From: Flammeovirgaceae bacterium BBD 1991-12
GTDB lineage: Bacteria; Bacteroidota; Bacteroidia; Cytophagales; Cyclobacteriaceae
Assembly: GCA_001657315.1 (NCBI GenBank)
Contig: LYSV01000014.1
Span: 28,356-92,355, forward strand
DNA: 64,000 nucleotides
Direction of reading: 5' to 3'
A model generated the notes under the pieces. It did no database searches and was not told where the DNA came from. It worked only from the letters and a program-made list of their open reading frames with translations. This document shows positions 34,370-43,418 of the stretch, piece after piece; the stretch's first letter is position 1; each line of letters begins with the position of its first letter. A program made the position numbers and the translations under genes.

Positions 34370-34401
34370 AAATATTATTTATGCATATCATATCAAATAT
34401 A
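34368..34401 (-). promoter_or_regulatory. LysR gene promoter and possible operator
   Basis: TATATTTG on the minus strand (plus 34394-34401) matches the Bacteroidetes -7 consensus TAnnTTTG. The palindrome ATAAATATTATTTAT (34368-34382) has T-N11-A spacing, as LysR sites do, and touches the LysR start codon. Both assignments are inferred from pattern only. Confidence 0.45.
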
Positions 34402-34456
34402 AATAAAAAATATATGTGACCTTCTCTAACTTAGTTCCTGTCAAACCCATTTTGTC

Positions 34457-34618
34457 ATGCAACATCCCGAAATAGACCAACTTGCCGGGGACCTCCCTGG
34501 TACACGGGAACTCACCGGAGCCCCTACTATTCAATATGACCGGCAACGCCTGGCTTTTATTTCTCTTCCCATCTTAAAACCAGAGGGAGTCCATGGCAAA
34601 ACCGACCTGATCTCATGA
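34457..34618 (+). CDS. Small ORF, 53 aa, coupled to YceI gene
   Basis: ATG at 34457 to TGA at 34616-34618, which overlaps the YceI start codon (ATGA). The peptide starts MQHPEIDQLAGDLPGTREL and ends HGKTDLIS; it has no signal or membrane segment. The four-base overlap suggests a translated leader or a real small gene co-translated with YceI. No family is recognised. Confidence 0.5.
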   Translation: MQHPEIDQLAGDLPGTRELTGAPTIQYDRQRLAFISLPILKPEGVHGKTDLIS

Positions 34619-35172
34619 AAAGGATCCAGACACTTTGGTTGCTTCTGACGCTATTGCCAGCCCCGGGATGGTCGCAGGATTCCTACTCCGTCAGCGAGCA
34701 TAGTAAGGTACTGGTAAAGGGGACATCCACATTGCATGATTGGGAAAGCCGGGTAGAAGAGGTGACAGGTCAGGGAGAATTTATGATAACGGGTGATAAA
34801 GTAACAAACGTTTCTTCGTTCAGCCTGAAGTTCAGAGCCAAATCACTGAAAAGCGGGAAAGAAAGAATGGATAAGCTCACCTGGGCTGCGCTGAAGGCAG
34901 ACGACAATCCTGACATCACATTCACACTTACAGAGCTGCTGTCCGCTCAGGGCTCACAGCTTAAAGCCAGAGGGCAGCTTGACATAGCCGGATCAAACCA
35001 GGAAGTGACCATAGTAGCTACTGCCAATGTAAAAGATACCGACATCCTTATTAAAGGGCAACATGCCCTCTTAATGACCGACTATGGTGTGGACCCTCCC
35101 ACCGCTGTATTGGGAACCATTAAAACCGACGATGAGGTGATCATAGATTTCGAACTGACCCTCACCAAATAA
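34615..35172 (+). CDS. YceI-family periplasmic protein
   Basis: 185 aa with a signal peptide (about 1-20, ending GWSQ). The YceI lipocalin-like barrel is recognised by VKGTSTLHDWESRVEEV, FSLKFRAKSLKSGKERMD, LKADDNPDITFTLTE and the C-terminal DYGVDPPTAVLGTIKTDDEV. YceI proteins bind isoprenoid-like lipids such as ubiquinone precursors. First of a plus-strand cluster with a porin-like gene and a second YceI-like gene. Confidence 0.87.
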   Translation: MKRIQTLWLLLTLLPAPGWSQDSYSVSEHSKVLVKGTSTLHDWESRVEEVTGQGEFMITGDKVTNVSSFSLKFRAKSLKSGKERMDKLTWAALKADDNPDITFTLTELLSAQGSQLKARGQLDIAGSNQEVTIVATANVKDTDILIKGQHALLMTDYGVDPPTAVLGTIKTDDEVIIDFELTLTK

Positions 35173-35202
35173 CACATAACCAATTTAATCTAAAATAAAC
35201 CT

Positions 35203-36477
35203 ATGAAAACAAATAATGTATTATTTGCTGTCTTGCTATCAGCAGTGACCGTAATTCCGGCGCAGAATATGTTGGCGCAGAACGTTTATCATCCGGAGAT
35301 ACAGTATTTCCGGCCCAATGATCTAAGGGGTATGAACATGTTTGAAAGCCCAAAAGGGGATACGGTGAGCTATAATGGACTTAAGGTAAGAGTAGGCGGT
35401 GATTTTGCCATTATTTTCCAGGGTCTGTCACAGTCCAATGACCTGGTAGGCGATACGCTCGTAGACCTGACTGGCAACGTAGCGCTGCCATCTGCCAACC
35501 TGAACCTCGATGTACAACTGCTTGACGGTGTCCGGGTACATTTACGTACGTATCTTGCATCAAGGCATCACAATGAGGCATGGGTAAAGGGCGGCTTCCT
35601 GCAGGTGGACAACCTGAATTTTGTAAGAGAGGGCTTCATGGACTGGCTCATGAAAATGGCAACCCTTAGGATAGGCATGGACGAGATCAACTATGGAGAT
35701 GCACATTTCCGGCGGTCGGATAATGCCAGAGGTATTTTTAATCCGTTTGTAGGCAATTATATTATGGACGCCTTCACGACTGAGCCCTTTTTTGAGCTAA
35801 CGCTGCAAAGATCCGGATGGCTGGGTGTGCTAGGTATTTCCAATGGTAAGCTGAACCAGGCTCCGGTAGAAGGGGACGGCGGCGCCGTACTTTTTGGCAA
35901 GCTCGGCTATGACAAACAGTTTAATGATGACCTGAGGGTACGACTGACCGGTTCATTCTACAACAGCAGTAGCGGCAGTACGCGTGATTACCTGTACAAT
36001 GGTGACCGTGCCGGAGCCCGCTACTACAATGTGCTGGAAGGGCGTAATGATCAAAGAGTGAGCGATTTTCTACCAAGATTTGATCCGCGCTTTGCCTATC
36101 AAACGGCCTTTCAGTTCAATCCGTTTGTCAAGTACAAAAGCCTTGAGTTCTTTGGTATAGTAGAGACCGTCAGCAACGGTGACGATGAAGTGGAAGGCGG
36201 CTACACACACCTGGGTGCGGAGCTGATCTACCGTTTTGGTGGAAAGGATCAGCTTTATCTGGCCAGCAGGTACAATTCGGTGAGTGGTGAGGCAGCCGAC
36301 AATGCACCCACCCAGGAGATCGACCGGTTCCATGTTGGAGGCGGGTGGTTCCTGAGCAAAAATATACTTACCAAGGTGGAATACGTTACCTCTTCCTATG
36401 ATGGTGATGGCTGGACACAGAAATTCCAGGGAGCGGAGTTTGACGGGATCGTCATAGAAGCGGTCATCAGTTTTTAA
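35203..36477 (+). CDS. Porin-like outer-membrane protein
   Basis: 424 aa with a signal peptide (about 1-25, ending MLAQ). The mature protein is a repetitive beta pattern with aromatic girdles (YLASRYNSVSGE, VHLRTYLASRHHN, LRIGMDEINYGDAHFRR) and ends with a C-terminal strand and Phe (EAVISF), as outer-membrane barrels do. No family was recognised with confidence; phosphate-selective porin-like proteins are the closest pattern. It lies 30 bp after YceI. Confidence 0.65.
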   Translation: MKTNNVLFAVLLSAVTVIPAQNMLAQNVYHPEIQYFRPNDLRGMNMFESPKGDTVSYNGLKVRVGGDFAIIFQGLSQSNDLVGDTLVDLTGNVALPSANLNLDVQLLDGVRVHLRTYLASRHHNEAWVKGGFLQVDNLNFVREGFMDWLMKMATLRIGMDEINYGDAHFRRSDNARGIFNPFVGNYIMDAFTTEPFFELTLQRSGWLGVLGISNGKLNQAPVEGDGGAVLFGKLGYDKQFNDDLRVRLTGSFYNSSSGSTRDYLYNGDRAGARYYNVLEGRNDQRVSDFLPRFDPRFAYQTAFQFNPFVKYKSLEFFGIVETVSNGDDEVEGGYTHLGAELIYRFGGKDQLYLASRYNSVSGEAADNAPTQEIDRFHVGGGWFLSKNILTKVEYVTSSYDGDGWTQKFQGAEFDGIVIEAVISF

Positions 36478-36498
36478 CGTCATGTTGGCTTTGTAACC

Positions 36499-36522
36499 GC
36501 GCGGGGCTGATCAGCCTCGCGT
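36499..36522. terminator. Hairpin after porin-like gene
   Basis: GCTGATCAGC at 36506-36515 is the centre of a 12-bp stem (36499-36522) with two G-T wobbles. It has no T-run, so it may be a weak terminator or mRNA-stabilising hairpin between the porin and YceI-like genes. Confidence 0.45.
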
Positions 36523-36573
36523 ATTGCCTTTGACTATGATTGCTGACTTTATACCCTGATCAGGGTGAAGACT

Positions 36574-37197
36574 ATGAAGCGTACAGTCATCATTAACGTT
36601 CTTTTTCTGATGTTCATTCCGTTTGCTGATGCTCAGCAGGACAGGGCCTATATGATCCTCTGGGTAACACCCGAAAGTGAGCTTACCATCAGCGGACACA
36701 CCAACATCAGTGCCTTTCACTGTAAATACACAGCTCCTCTCACCGATACAGTCTGGATAGAATTGGAAAAGGAAAGTCACATATACCGCCTGCGAGATAC
36801 GGGCGTCACGCTGGATGTAGGAGCTTTTGACTGCGGGGGTAAGGCGATCAACAAGGACTTCAGAGATCTGCTCAGATATGATCAGGATTCAACGATTACC
36901 GTCCGGCTCCAATCATTCCAGCCTGCCCCAAAAACGGCTGAAAAAACGCTGGGTTCTATTTTTACCAGCTTCCATCTGGCCGGGAGCACCGATTCACGCA
37001 CTATTGACATCCTGAAAAGATCGGAACATCATGAGAATATACACTACTACGGTCTCACGGCACTGGACATCACCCGGTTCGGACTGGACCCTCCCAGTAA
37101 ATTCCTGGGATTGATAAAAGTGAATAAAAATATTCAGATTGAATTCAACCTTAACGTAATTGTGCTGGAGCCACTCCGGGATATGAAAGTTAAATAA
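36574..37197 (+). CDS. YceI-like secreted protein
   Basis: 207 aa from the ATG at 36574 (MKRTVIINVLFLMFIPFADAQ signal peptide); a start at 36565 adds three residues. The body resembles a divergent YceI barrel (LTISGHTNISAFHCKY, VGAFDCGGKAINKDFRDLL, FGLDPPSKFLGLIKVNKNI) with extra cysteines. The shared DPP-(S/T)-x-x-LG-I/L motif links it to YceI. Probably a paralogue with a changed ligand. Confidence 0.65.
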   Translation: MKRTVIINVLFLMFIPFADAQQDRAYMILWVTPESELTISGHTNISAFHCKYTAPLTDTVWIELEKESHIYRLRDTGVTLDVGAFDCGGKAINKDFRDLLRYDQDSTITVRLQSFQPAPKTAEKTLGSIFTSFHLAGSTDSRTIDILKRSEHHENIHYYGLTALDITRFGLDPPSKFLGLIKVNKNIQIEFNLNVIVLEPLRDMKVK

Positions 37198-37249
37198 GCA
37201 CCCTGATCATAAACAAAATCCGGCTACCATTATTGCATCATGAGTGATC

Positions 37250-38185
37250 CTATATTCTCATCAACGCTTCAATGAAGCCCATATTCTCACCTTTTTCCTT
37301 GGCTATGAGTAGGGGAATATTGTGATCCAGGTAGGTAAGCTTCTCGGCGAGGCTACCCATGAGGATAGCAGCCACACCGGTACGGCCCCTTGATCCCAGT
37401 ACGATCAGACTTGCCTTTATATCTACAGCATGTTCGTATATCAGCTCAGCATAATCACCGTCCGTACTGAGCAGAAAGGAACACGGGACTTCACCTTCCA
37501 CCTTGTGCCCCTCTAAAAAGTCACTGAAATCGTTATTCGCATGGCCTTCCATGATCGCGGCAAATTCTTCAAACGTCTTGCCGGTAGTGTGATATCCCGT
37601 CGGTACTTTGTAAATATTGGCACAGGACATTGACGCCCCTGTGGCTTCTGAAATACGTTGAGCACAACCTACAGCCAGCGCCGAATGCCGGGAGAAATCC
37701 AACGGGATCATTATTCTGTCAATGAGCGGTGGTGGATTTTCAGGGATCAGCAACAAAGAGCAGGGTGATTTCCTTGCAATATGGCTGGAAACAATCCCCG
37801 AGCCCTTCAGACTTAGCTTTCTTCCCATCAGGATCATATCCACTTCCTTGATCCTTGTAAGCCTCAGGATCTTTTCAATCGGATCCCCCTCTTTTACTTC
37901 TATTACTACCTCCGTATCAGAAACCGGCCTGAAGTAATTTTCTATCTTTTTTTCCAGATCCATATGGATGCTTTCATCCAGTGGCGCCAGCAGATCGGGA
38001 TACTCTTTCAACACTCTTTCCGGCAGCTCGAGTGATTTGGCGATATGGATGAAAAATATCCGCTCTACGGATAACGCGTTGCATATCATAGCAGCATAGC
38101 GGATGATATGATCATCCATTTCTGTCAGGTCCAGACCTGCCAAAGCTGTTCTAAAGCAATGATCTTTTACATTTTTTTCATCCAT
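37250..38185 (-). CDS. Universal stress protein with two Usp domains
   Basis: 311 aa, two tandem UspA folds (about 8-150 and 152-300). The second has the ATP-binding signature LGSRGRTGVAAILMGSLAEKL; in the first it is LMGRKLSLKGSGIVSSHIARK. It lies 11 bp after the V-ATPase K gene and is the last gene of that transcript. Its role in stress or energy limitation is inferred from the family and context. Confidence 0.9.
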   Translation of the reverse strand: MDEKNVKDHCFRTALAGLDLTEMDDHIIRYAAMICNALSVERIFFIHIAKSLELPERVLKEYPDLLAPLDESIHMDLEKKIENYFRPVSDTEVVIEVKEGDPIEKILRLTRIKEVDMILMGRKLSLKGSGIVSSHIARKSPCSLLLIPENPPPLIDRIMIPLDFSRHSALAVGCAQRISEATGASMSCANIYKVPTGYHTTGKTFEEFAAIMEGHANNDFSDFLEGHKVEGEVPCSFLLSTDGDYAELIYEHAVDIKASLIVLGSRGRTGVAAILMGSLAEKLTYLDHNIPLLIAKEKGENMGFIEALMRI

Positions 38186-38196
38186 ATCTCTTTTTG

Positions 38197-38655
38197 TTAA
38201 AGTATGCCCCTGATCAGGAACAGGGCGGCAAAGGCTATAATGGCATACAGCTCAGGAAATACCGCCAGGATCAGTGTACGGCCGAAGACGTCGTTGCCTG
38301 ATCCAATGCTGTCGATACCGTTGGCACAGACCCGGCCCTGATACAACCCTGAAAAAAGTCCGGCCAGTCCAAGGCCCAGTCCTCCTCCCAGTATACCAGC
38401 GCCTTGTAAAAGCGTCATTTCAGCACCAATGAGGTCCTGAAGTATAAAAAAGCCGGCAAAGCCATACAGTCCCTGAGTACCGGGCAACGCGCTCAGCACT
38501 ATGTAAGACCCGAAAGCTTCGGGATTTTTTTTCAGAGCTCCCACAGTGGTCATGGCTCCTATGGCGGTGCCCATGGCACTGCCACATCCAGGTAGTCCGA
38601 CAAGAAGACCGACGCCAATGAAGGCAAGGGTCAACGGTAATGCATCAATTTCCAT
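38197..38655 (-). CDS. ntpK: V-type ATP synthase subunit K (proteolipid)
   Basis: 152 aa with four membrane helices (two hairpins), the usual size for a duplicated V-type proteolipid. The carboxylate is Glu135 (VFPELYAI). Leu57, Thr60, Gln61 (LPGTQ) and Gln106 (LYQG) occupy the positions of Leu61, Thr64, Gln65 and Gln110 in Enterococcus hirae NtpK, with Glu135 in place of Glu139, all offset by exactly four. That set binds Na+ in the E. hirae rotor, so a Na+-coupled enzyme is likely. The gene lies 12 bp after subunit I. Confidence 0.92.
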   Translation of the reverse strand: MEIDALPLTLAFIGVGLLVGLPGCGSAMGTAIGAMTTVGALKKNPEAFGSYIVLSALPGTQGLYGFAGFFILQDLIGAEMTLLQGAGILGGGLGLGLAGLFSGLYQGRVCANGIDSIGSGNDVFGRTLILAVFPELYAIIAFAALFLIRGIL

Positions 38656-38667
38656 ATTATTCAGGTT

Positions 38668-40512
38668 TTATTCGATTTTACTGGTTAATTTTTTGAACGG
38701 TTTATATTCTATGCCTCCTCCTTCGAACTGGGCATTGTTATAAAATTCCACAAAGGTCAGACGCAGCGGATGTACGAACGCTCCCAATACCGCCAGCGCC
38801 AGGTTAAGCGAATGTCCGAAAAGCAGGAATATGATCCCCAGGATCACACCCCACCAGCCGTTGCCCATGATCTGCATACCGATCTGGTTGACCACCAGAC
38901 CGAGTACCGAAGAAGCTACGCCAAGGGCAAACAAACGCACGTAGGAAAGAGCATCTCCCAGCAGACCGGTAAATATGAAAAACAACGGAAGCAGTCCACC
39001 GCCGATCCTTTTGAAAAGGGAGAGGCTCAGGTCATGTGATGTGAGCACAAGAGCGATGCCCCCGAAAAGGGCAATCCTGGCTACTGGCACGTAGGGAAGG
39101 AATACTTCCACGTTTTGCATGTCGGCCAGAAACAGCACCAGGGCACCCAGAATGATCAGTAACTTGCCCACCTGTGGCAGGGCGGCCTTGTACGAATGAT
39201 AGGTGATCTTATTCACAATGGAAGAGATCACACCGGTAAGGATCTGTACTACGCCCACCATGAGAGCTACATTAAATGCATTGAATACGTAATTCTGATC
39301 ATCGGGAATGTAAACAAACTGTGACAGGAAGCTGAAGACCGGAAGGGCTTCACCGCCGGTAAGCGGAAGGCCAAACACACTTCCGGATTTCACAATGCCC
39401 ATGAGTGTGGTAAAAACACCTAACAGACAGCCCAGCAAAGCGAGATTGCGGGAGCTTTTGAGAAAAGTGAACCAGCCGACCAATGACAACCCCAGTACGA
39501 CCAGCCCATATCCGGCATCGCCCAGACAGTAAGCAAAGAAAACCGGATAGAAAACCGCGATCAGTGGGGTAAGATCCAGCTCGTAGTAATTGGGTAACTG
39601 AAAGATACGCGTAATGGGTTCAAACAGACGGGTATAGCTGGAGTTCTTCAGCTTTACAGGCACCCTGTCTTCAGGAGCAGGGTCCGTTGTCAGGAATGAT
39701 ATACCTTCATCATTCAAAGCCTTTGTTATTTTCACTTCCAAAGCCAGCGGATACCAACCTTTCAGGTGAAGTATCTTGCCTTCAGCGTATCCGTCGTAGC
39801 TGTTGATAGCCAGTTCATAATCCAACTCACTGTTAATGTTTTCCAGCTCACGGCTAAATTCCGTGGTGTATGCATTATAGGATCTGATCTTTTCGGCGAT
39901 CTCCATATCCTCACCCTTTAGCTGTGCCAGCTCATGGTCTACCTCTGACAGCGTACGTTCCGGCAGTTGTACCTGCTCAAAGGGCAGGCCTTCCTGTGAC
40001 CCCGTAGAGAGGTGAACAAAGTAGACCATTCTACCTCCTGTATGGATCACCTCATGTATTTTGTCCTGAAAGTCGTACTCCTGATAATCCTTAATGCTGG
40101 CTACATAAAAGGTAAACCGGAGTCCACGCTCCTCCAACAGTTCAATCCTCCTTCGATCAAATTCGCCCCATGGTGTCAGCTTGCTCCTTTCTTTCTGCAG
40201 TCGTTCGATGTGCTGGACATTGGTATCATTCTTTCTTTTCAGATCAGCCACTTCTTTCAGCAATTTTGCAGGTTGGATACTTTCGGCTTTTGTTTCCGGC
40301 AGGTCTACAGGTTCATCGGACTGAAAGTCTTTGACAGTTTGCATGGTCCTTGATACCTGCGAATGGTGTTCCTGAAGTGTTCTGATGCGCTCACTGTAGG
40401 CTTTTTCATCCAGTTCCAGATGAAGTACCCCCAGGTCCTGCAGCAATGAGGTGATCCGTTCCTTATCCCTGTAAAAGGTGAGCACCGATATTTTTTTCAT
40501 TTGTTCCTTCAT
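38668..40512 (-). CDS. ntpI: V-type ATP synthase subunit I
   Basis: 614 aa: an N-terminal cytoplasmic arm with coiled coils (about 60-130 and 190-235) and seven to eight membrane helices in the second half (from about 325). The stator half-channel region is expected in FTGLLGDALSYVRLFALGVASS, with the essential Arg in SYVRLFA. The start overlaps the stop of subunit D by 4 bp (ATGA). It forms the ion path together with K. Confidence 0.92.
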   Translation of the reverse strand: MKEQMKKISVLTFYRDKERITSLLQDLGVLHLELDEKAYSERIRTLQEHHSQVSRTMQTVKDFQSDEPVDLPETKAESIQPAKLLKEVADLKRKNDTNVQHIERLQKERSKLTPWGEFDRRRIELLEERGLRFTFYVASIKDYQEYDFQDKIHEVIHTGGRMVYFVHLSTGSQEGLPFEQVQLPERTLSEVDHELAQLKGEDMEIAEKIRSYNAYTTEFSRELENINSELDYELAINSYDGYAEGKILHLKGWYPLALEVKITKALNDEGISFLTTDPAPEDRVPVKLKNSSYTRLFEPITRIFQLPNYYELDLTPLIAVFYPVFFAYCLGDAGYGLVVLGLSLVGWFTFLKSSRNLALLGCLLGVFTTLMGIVKSGSVFGLPLTGGEALPVFSFLSQFVYIPDDQNYVFNAFNVALMVGVVQILTGVISSIVNKITYHSYKAALPQVGKLLIILGALVLFLADMQNVEVFLPYVPVARIALFGGIALVLTSHDLSLSLFKRIGGGLLPLFFIFTGLLGDALSYVRLFALGVASSVLGLVVNQIGMQIMGNGWWGVILGIIFLLFGHSLNLALAVLGAFVHPLRLTFVEFYNNAQFEGGGIEYKPFKKLTSKIE

Positions 40513-41108
40513 GCGGGCATCTGTTTTTGCTCATTCCTTTTCTTTACGATCTTCTGAGCCGCCTTGGAAATGTTATCCTTGTCTTCCAAAAAGCGTTTGA
40601 TCCTGATAATGGCTTCTTCATAGGCAGGTATCTGCACTTTTTCATACAGGTTTACCTTCTGGGTGGTCTTCTTACGGGCGGCATGCAGCACCTTCAGTTG
40701 CTTTTCCGCAAATTCCATCTCTATCTGCAAACGAATGGTCCGTTTCAACGCCTCTACACCGGCAGGTATCCAGGCCGGCTGGGTGAACAGGCTCATGTCC
40801 CGTAGGGTGAAATTCACCTTTTCTATATGGGGTACCTTCACACCCACCACATTTTTCTGCAACACCTCCAGCGGCTCCATGACCAGAATGTCCGGGAACT
40901 CCGCCCAAAACTTCTCAAACTTCTGATACAGCGTGGACGTTTCTTCCATTTGCTTCTTAAGAGACTTCAGGGTACGCTGCAGTACCTGCACCTCATGACG
41001 CAGGGCGGTCTCCTTACTCTTCAGAATAGGCAACGCCCTTTCCCGGATACTTAGCTGTTTCTTCAGGTCCTGCAGTGCGTTTTTATTGTATTGAAATTTA
41101 AGCGCCAC
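40509..41108 (-). CDS. ntpD: V-type ATP synthase subunit D (central stalk)
   Basis: 199 aa, almost entirely helical with long coiled coils at the two ends (about 1-65 and 115-195), as in the D/gamma-like rotor shaft. FQYNKNALQDLKKQLSIRERALPILKSKETAL-type start (positions 4-35; shortened here). A transposase gene lies between D and B, 42 bp before D on the minus strand. Confidence 0.88.
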   Translation of the reverse strand: MALKFQYNKNALQDLKKQLSIRERALPILKSKETALRHEVQVLQRTLKSLKKQMEETSTLYQKFEKFWAEFPDILVMEPLEVLQKNVVGVKVPHIEKVNFTLRDMSLFTQPAWIPAGVEALKRTIRLQIEMEFAEKQLKVLHAARKKTTQKVNLYEKVQIPAYEEAIIRIKRFLEDKDNISKAAQKIVKKRNEQKQMPA

Positions 41109-41149
41109 TTTTTGGTTGTTAGTGTTTTAAACTCTATGTGTTTTTGAGG

Positions 41150-41596
41150 TCAATTCAACCATTCAAACAGATATTTTTCATTGAAATCAATTTCAAATTT
41201 TTTCAAAAGCTCAAAATACTCATCCTGGAATGACCTTTTCCGGTGATGTTCTTCCTGACGGAGAATATAGTCATAAACCCTTCCAATATGCGAATGACTG
41301 TAGGAAAAAGCTCCATAACCCTCCTGCCACGAGAATTTTCCTTTGACCCGTTTTTTGTCATTGACATAGTTCGATGAGTTATTTTTAATGTCTCGTACCA
41401 TGGACGGTTTGAGACCAATGAATGCATGAATATGATCAGGCATACCGTTAACGATGATGGATTTTTGGCCTTTGTTTTTGATGATACCTGCCATATACTT
41501 ATGCAGATCGTCTTTCCATTTGTTACTGATCAGGTTCTCTCTGCCTTTAACAGCAAAAACCACCTGAATATAGAGCTGTGAAAATGTACCTGCCAT
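41150..41596 (-). CDS. IS200/IS605-type (REP-associated) tyrosine transposase
   Basis: 148 aa from the ATG at 41596 (MAGTFSQLYIQVVFAVKG); an ATG at 41608 adds four residues. HUH motif DHIHAF with His55 and His57, and the catalytic Tyr110 in YDYILRQEEHH. This is a Y1-type single-strand transposase or RAYT. It interrupts the V-ATPase operon between subunits B and D, on the same strand, and is flanked by CCCC-TTC-GGGG hairpins, the kind of site such enzymes bind. Confidence 0.88.
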   Translation of the reverse strand: MAGTFSQLYIQVVFAVKGRENLISNKWKDDLHKYMAGIIKNKGQKSIIVNGMPDHIHAFIGLKPSMVRDIKNNSSNYVNDKKRVKGKFSWQEGYGAFSYSHSHIGRVYDYILRQEEHHRKRSFQDEYFELLKKFEIDFNEKYLFEWLN

Positions 41597-41606
41597 GCTT
41601 TGTGTC

Positions 41607-41664
41607 ACCCCTTCGGGGTTAATCTGCTTTATTTTTTTCTATAATTATGTCACCCCTTCGGGGT
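41607..41664. repeat. Two direct REP-like hairpins beside the transposase
   Basis: ACCCC-TTC-GGGGT at 41607-41619 and again at 41652-41664, each preceded by TGTC and separated by about 32 bp. Same orientation. The stem is 5 bp with a 3-base loop. Confidence 0.75.
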
Positions 41665-41922
41665 TTTGGTTCGTCGTCAATATGATCTTTTCGCAACTTC
41701 AGAGCCTGAGGTCTTCCTACAATCCTCTCATGCCGGACTAGCCGGTCTGTTTCTTTTATCTGGTCATCTATCCTTTAATTCTTTGTGAAAGAACACTTTT
41801 TGTTGTTACGCAATCTTTGTCAGAAACTGCACCTGCTCCTCTGTCATCCTGAACCCCATCGAATCTCATTATCTAATCAATTGTCAATTCTTGTAACTAT
41901 ACCATGATTTTCATGTCCGATA

Positions 41923-41983
41923 ACCCTGAAAGGGTGAAAGGACTATAGCAACCATAAAACATTTCTCATAACCCCGAAGGGGT
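41923..41983. repeat. Inverted and degenerate REP-like hairpins
   Basis: ACCCCGAAGGGGT at 41971-41983 is the reverse complement of the two copies at 41607-41664. ACCCTGAAAGGGT at 41923-41935 is a degenerate copy. Together with the first pair they bracket the 440-bp gene-free stretch between transposase and subunit B. Confidence 0.7.
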
Positions 41984-42048
41984 GGCATTTTGCCTGTACA
42001 CCAAACAAAATCTCCATTTCAATGCTCATCCCTTTATGTCCCCCCGGA

Positions 42049-43416
42049 TCAACCATCCACTTTTTCTTCCACAGGTTCTTCTTTTTTGGCAGGTTCACCC
42101 TTCGTCCAGTATTTCTTCATAAACGTCTCCTTGATACCCACCTCATATTTTTCAAAATACTTCTGCATCAGTTCCCAGCCTATGTCCAGCATTTCGTCAA
42201 TGGAAATATTGATATCAATGGCCAGCAACCTCGCGGAATACTCGAGGGCAAAGCGCAGGCAGCGCTTGTCGTATTCATTCAGGTCAAACCCGTTCTCCTG
42301 CTTCGTTTTGGCTTCCTTGGCGTCGGCATAGAGCCTCACCAGGGTGTTCATCACCTGAGGGTGATCCTCGCGTGTCTTTTTGCCGATCACATTCTGCTTC
42401 AGTCGTGACAGGCTGCGGAAAGGATCTACGATCACCTTACCTATGTCCGTATCCTGTTTCAGGAAAAGCTGTCCCTCTGTGATGTACCCCGTGTTATCCG
42501 GTATGGCATGGGTAATGTCACCTTCATTGAGTGTAGTGACTGCAACAATGGTAATGGAGCCGCCGTGTGCAAACTGCACTGCCTTTTCATAGGTTTTGGC
42601 CAGATCACTGTACAATGATCCGGGCATGGCATCCTTTGAAGGGATCTGATCCATCTTGTTCGCCACAATGGCCAGGGCATCCGCATACAAGGTCATGTCC
42701 GTGAGCAGCACCAGCACCTTCTGCTTCCTGTCATTGGCAAAATATTCAGCAGCGGTACAGGCCATTTCCGGGATCAGTAACCGCTCCAATGGTGGATTTT
42801 CCGAGGTATTGATAAAGCAGACGATCTTATCCAGTACACCTGCCTGAGTAAAGGTATTCTTAAAGTACAGGTAATCGTCATTGGAAAGGCCCATACCTCC
42901 CAGCACGATCTTGTCTGCCTCGGCCCGCATAGCCACCTCAGCCAGCACACTGTTGTAGGGCTGCCCTGGATCAGCAAAGAAAGGGATCTTTTGCCCTGTT
43001 ACCAATGTATTGTTCAGGTCTATACCGGCAATACCTGTCGCCAGCAGCGATGAAGGCTTCGATCTCTGAATAGGGTTCACCGCCGGACCACCCACTGCCC
43101 GTGCCTCACCTTCCACTTCCGGTCCGTCATCGATAGGTTCCCCATAGGCATTGAGGAACCGCCCTGAGAGCAGCTCCCCCACCTTAAGTGTAGGTGGGTG
43201 ACCCGAAAAGACTACCTCGGCCTTTGTTGCAATACCTTCTGTGCCCGGAAATACCTGCAAAGTCACCGTATCTCCCACTACCTTGATGGCCTGCGCCGGT
43301 CTTCCGTCCACCCAGGCGAGCTCTTCATAGGTGACGCCTTCTGCCTTCAGCAGACATGTGGCCTTGGTGATAGCTGATAACTCCGTGTATATTCTTTGAA
43401 ATGCTTTTGTTTTCAT
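42049..43416 (-). CDS. ntpB: V-type ATP synthase subunit B (regulatory)
   Basis: 455 aa, normal length. Recognised by GRFLNAYGEPIDDGPEVEGE, RSKPSSLLATGIAGIDLNNTL, GQKIPFFADPGQPYNSVLAE and LTDMTLYADALAIVANKMDQIPS, followed by YITEGQLFLKQDTDIGKVIVDPFRSLSRL. No P-loop, as expected for B. It lies 2 bp after subunit A. A proline/glutamate-rich tail (AKKEEPVEEK) ends the protein. Confidence 0.94.
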   Translation of the reverse strand: MKTKAFQRIYTELSAITKATCLLKAEGVTYEELAWVDGRPAQAIKVVGDTVTLQVFPGTEGIATKAEVVFSGHPPTLKVGELLSGRFLNAYGEPIDDGPEVEGEARAVGGPAVNPIQRSKPSSLLATGIAGIDLNNTLVTGQKIPFFADPGQPYNSVLAEVAMRAEADKIVLGGMGLSNDDYLYFKNTFTQAGVLDKIVCFINTSENPPLERLLIPEMACTAAEYFANDRKQKVLVLLTDMTLYADALAIVANKMDQIPSKDAMPGSLYSDLAKTYEKAVQFAHGGSITIVAVTTLNEGDITHAIPDNTGYITEGQLFLKQDTDIGKVIVDPFRSLSRLKQNVIGKKTREDHPQVMNTLVRLYADAKEAKTKQENGFDLNEYDKRCLRFALEYSARLLAIDINISIDEMLDIGWELMQKYFEKYEVGIKETFMKKYWTKGEPAKKEEPVEEKVDG

Positions 43417-43418
43417 AG

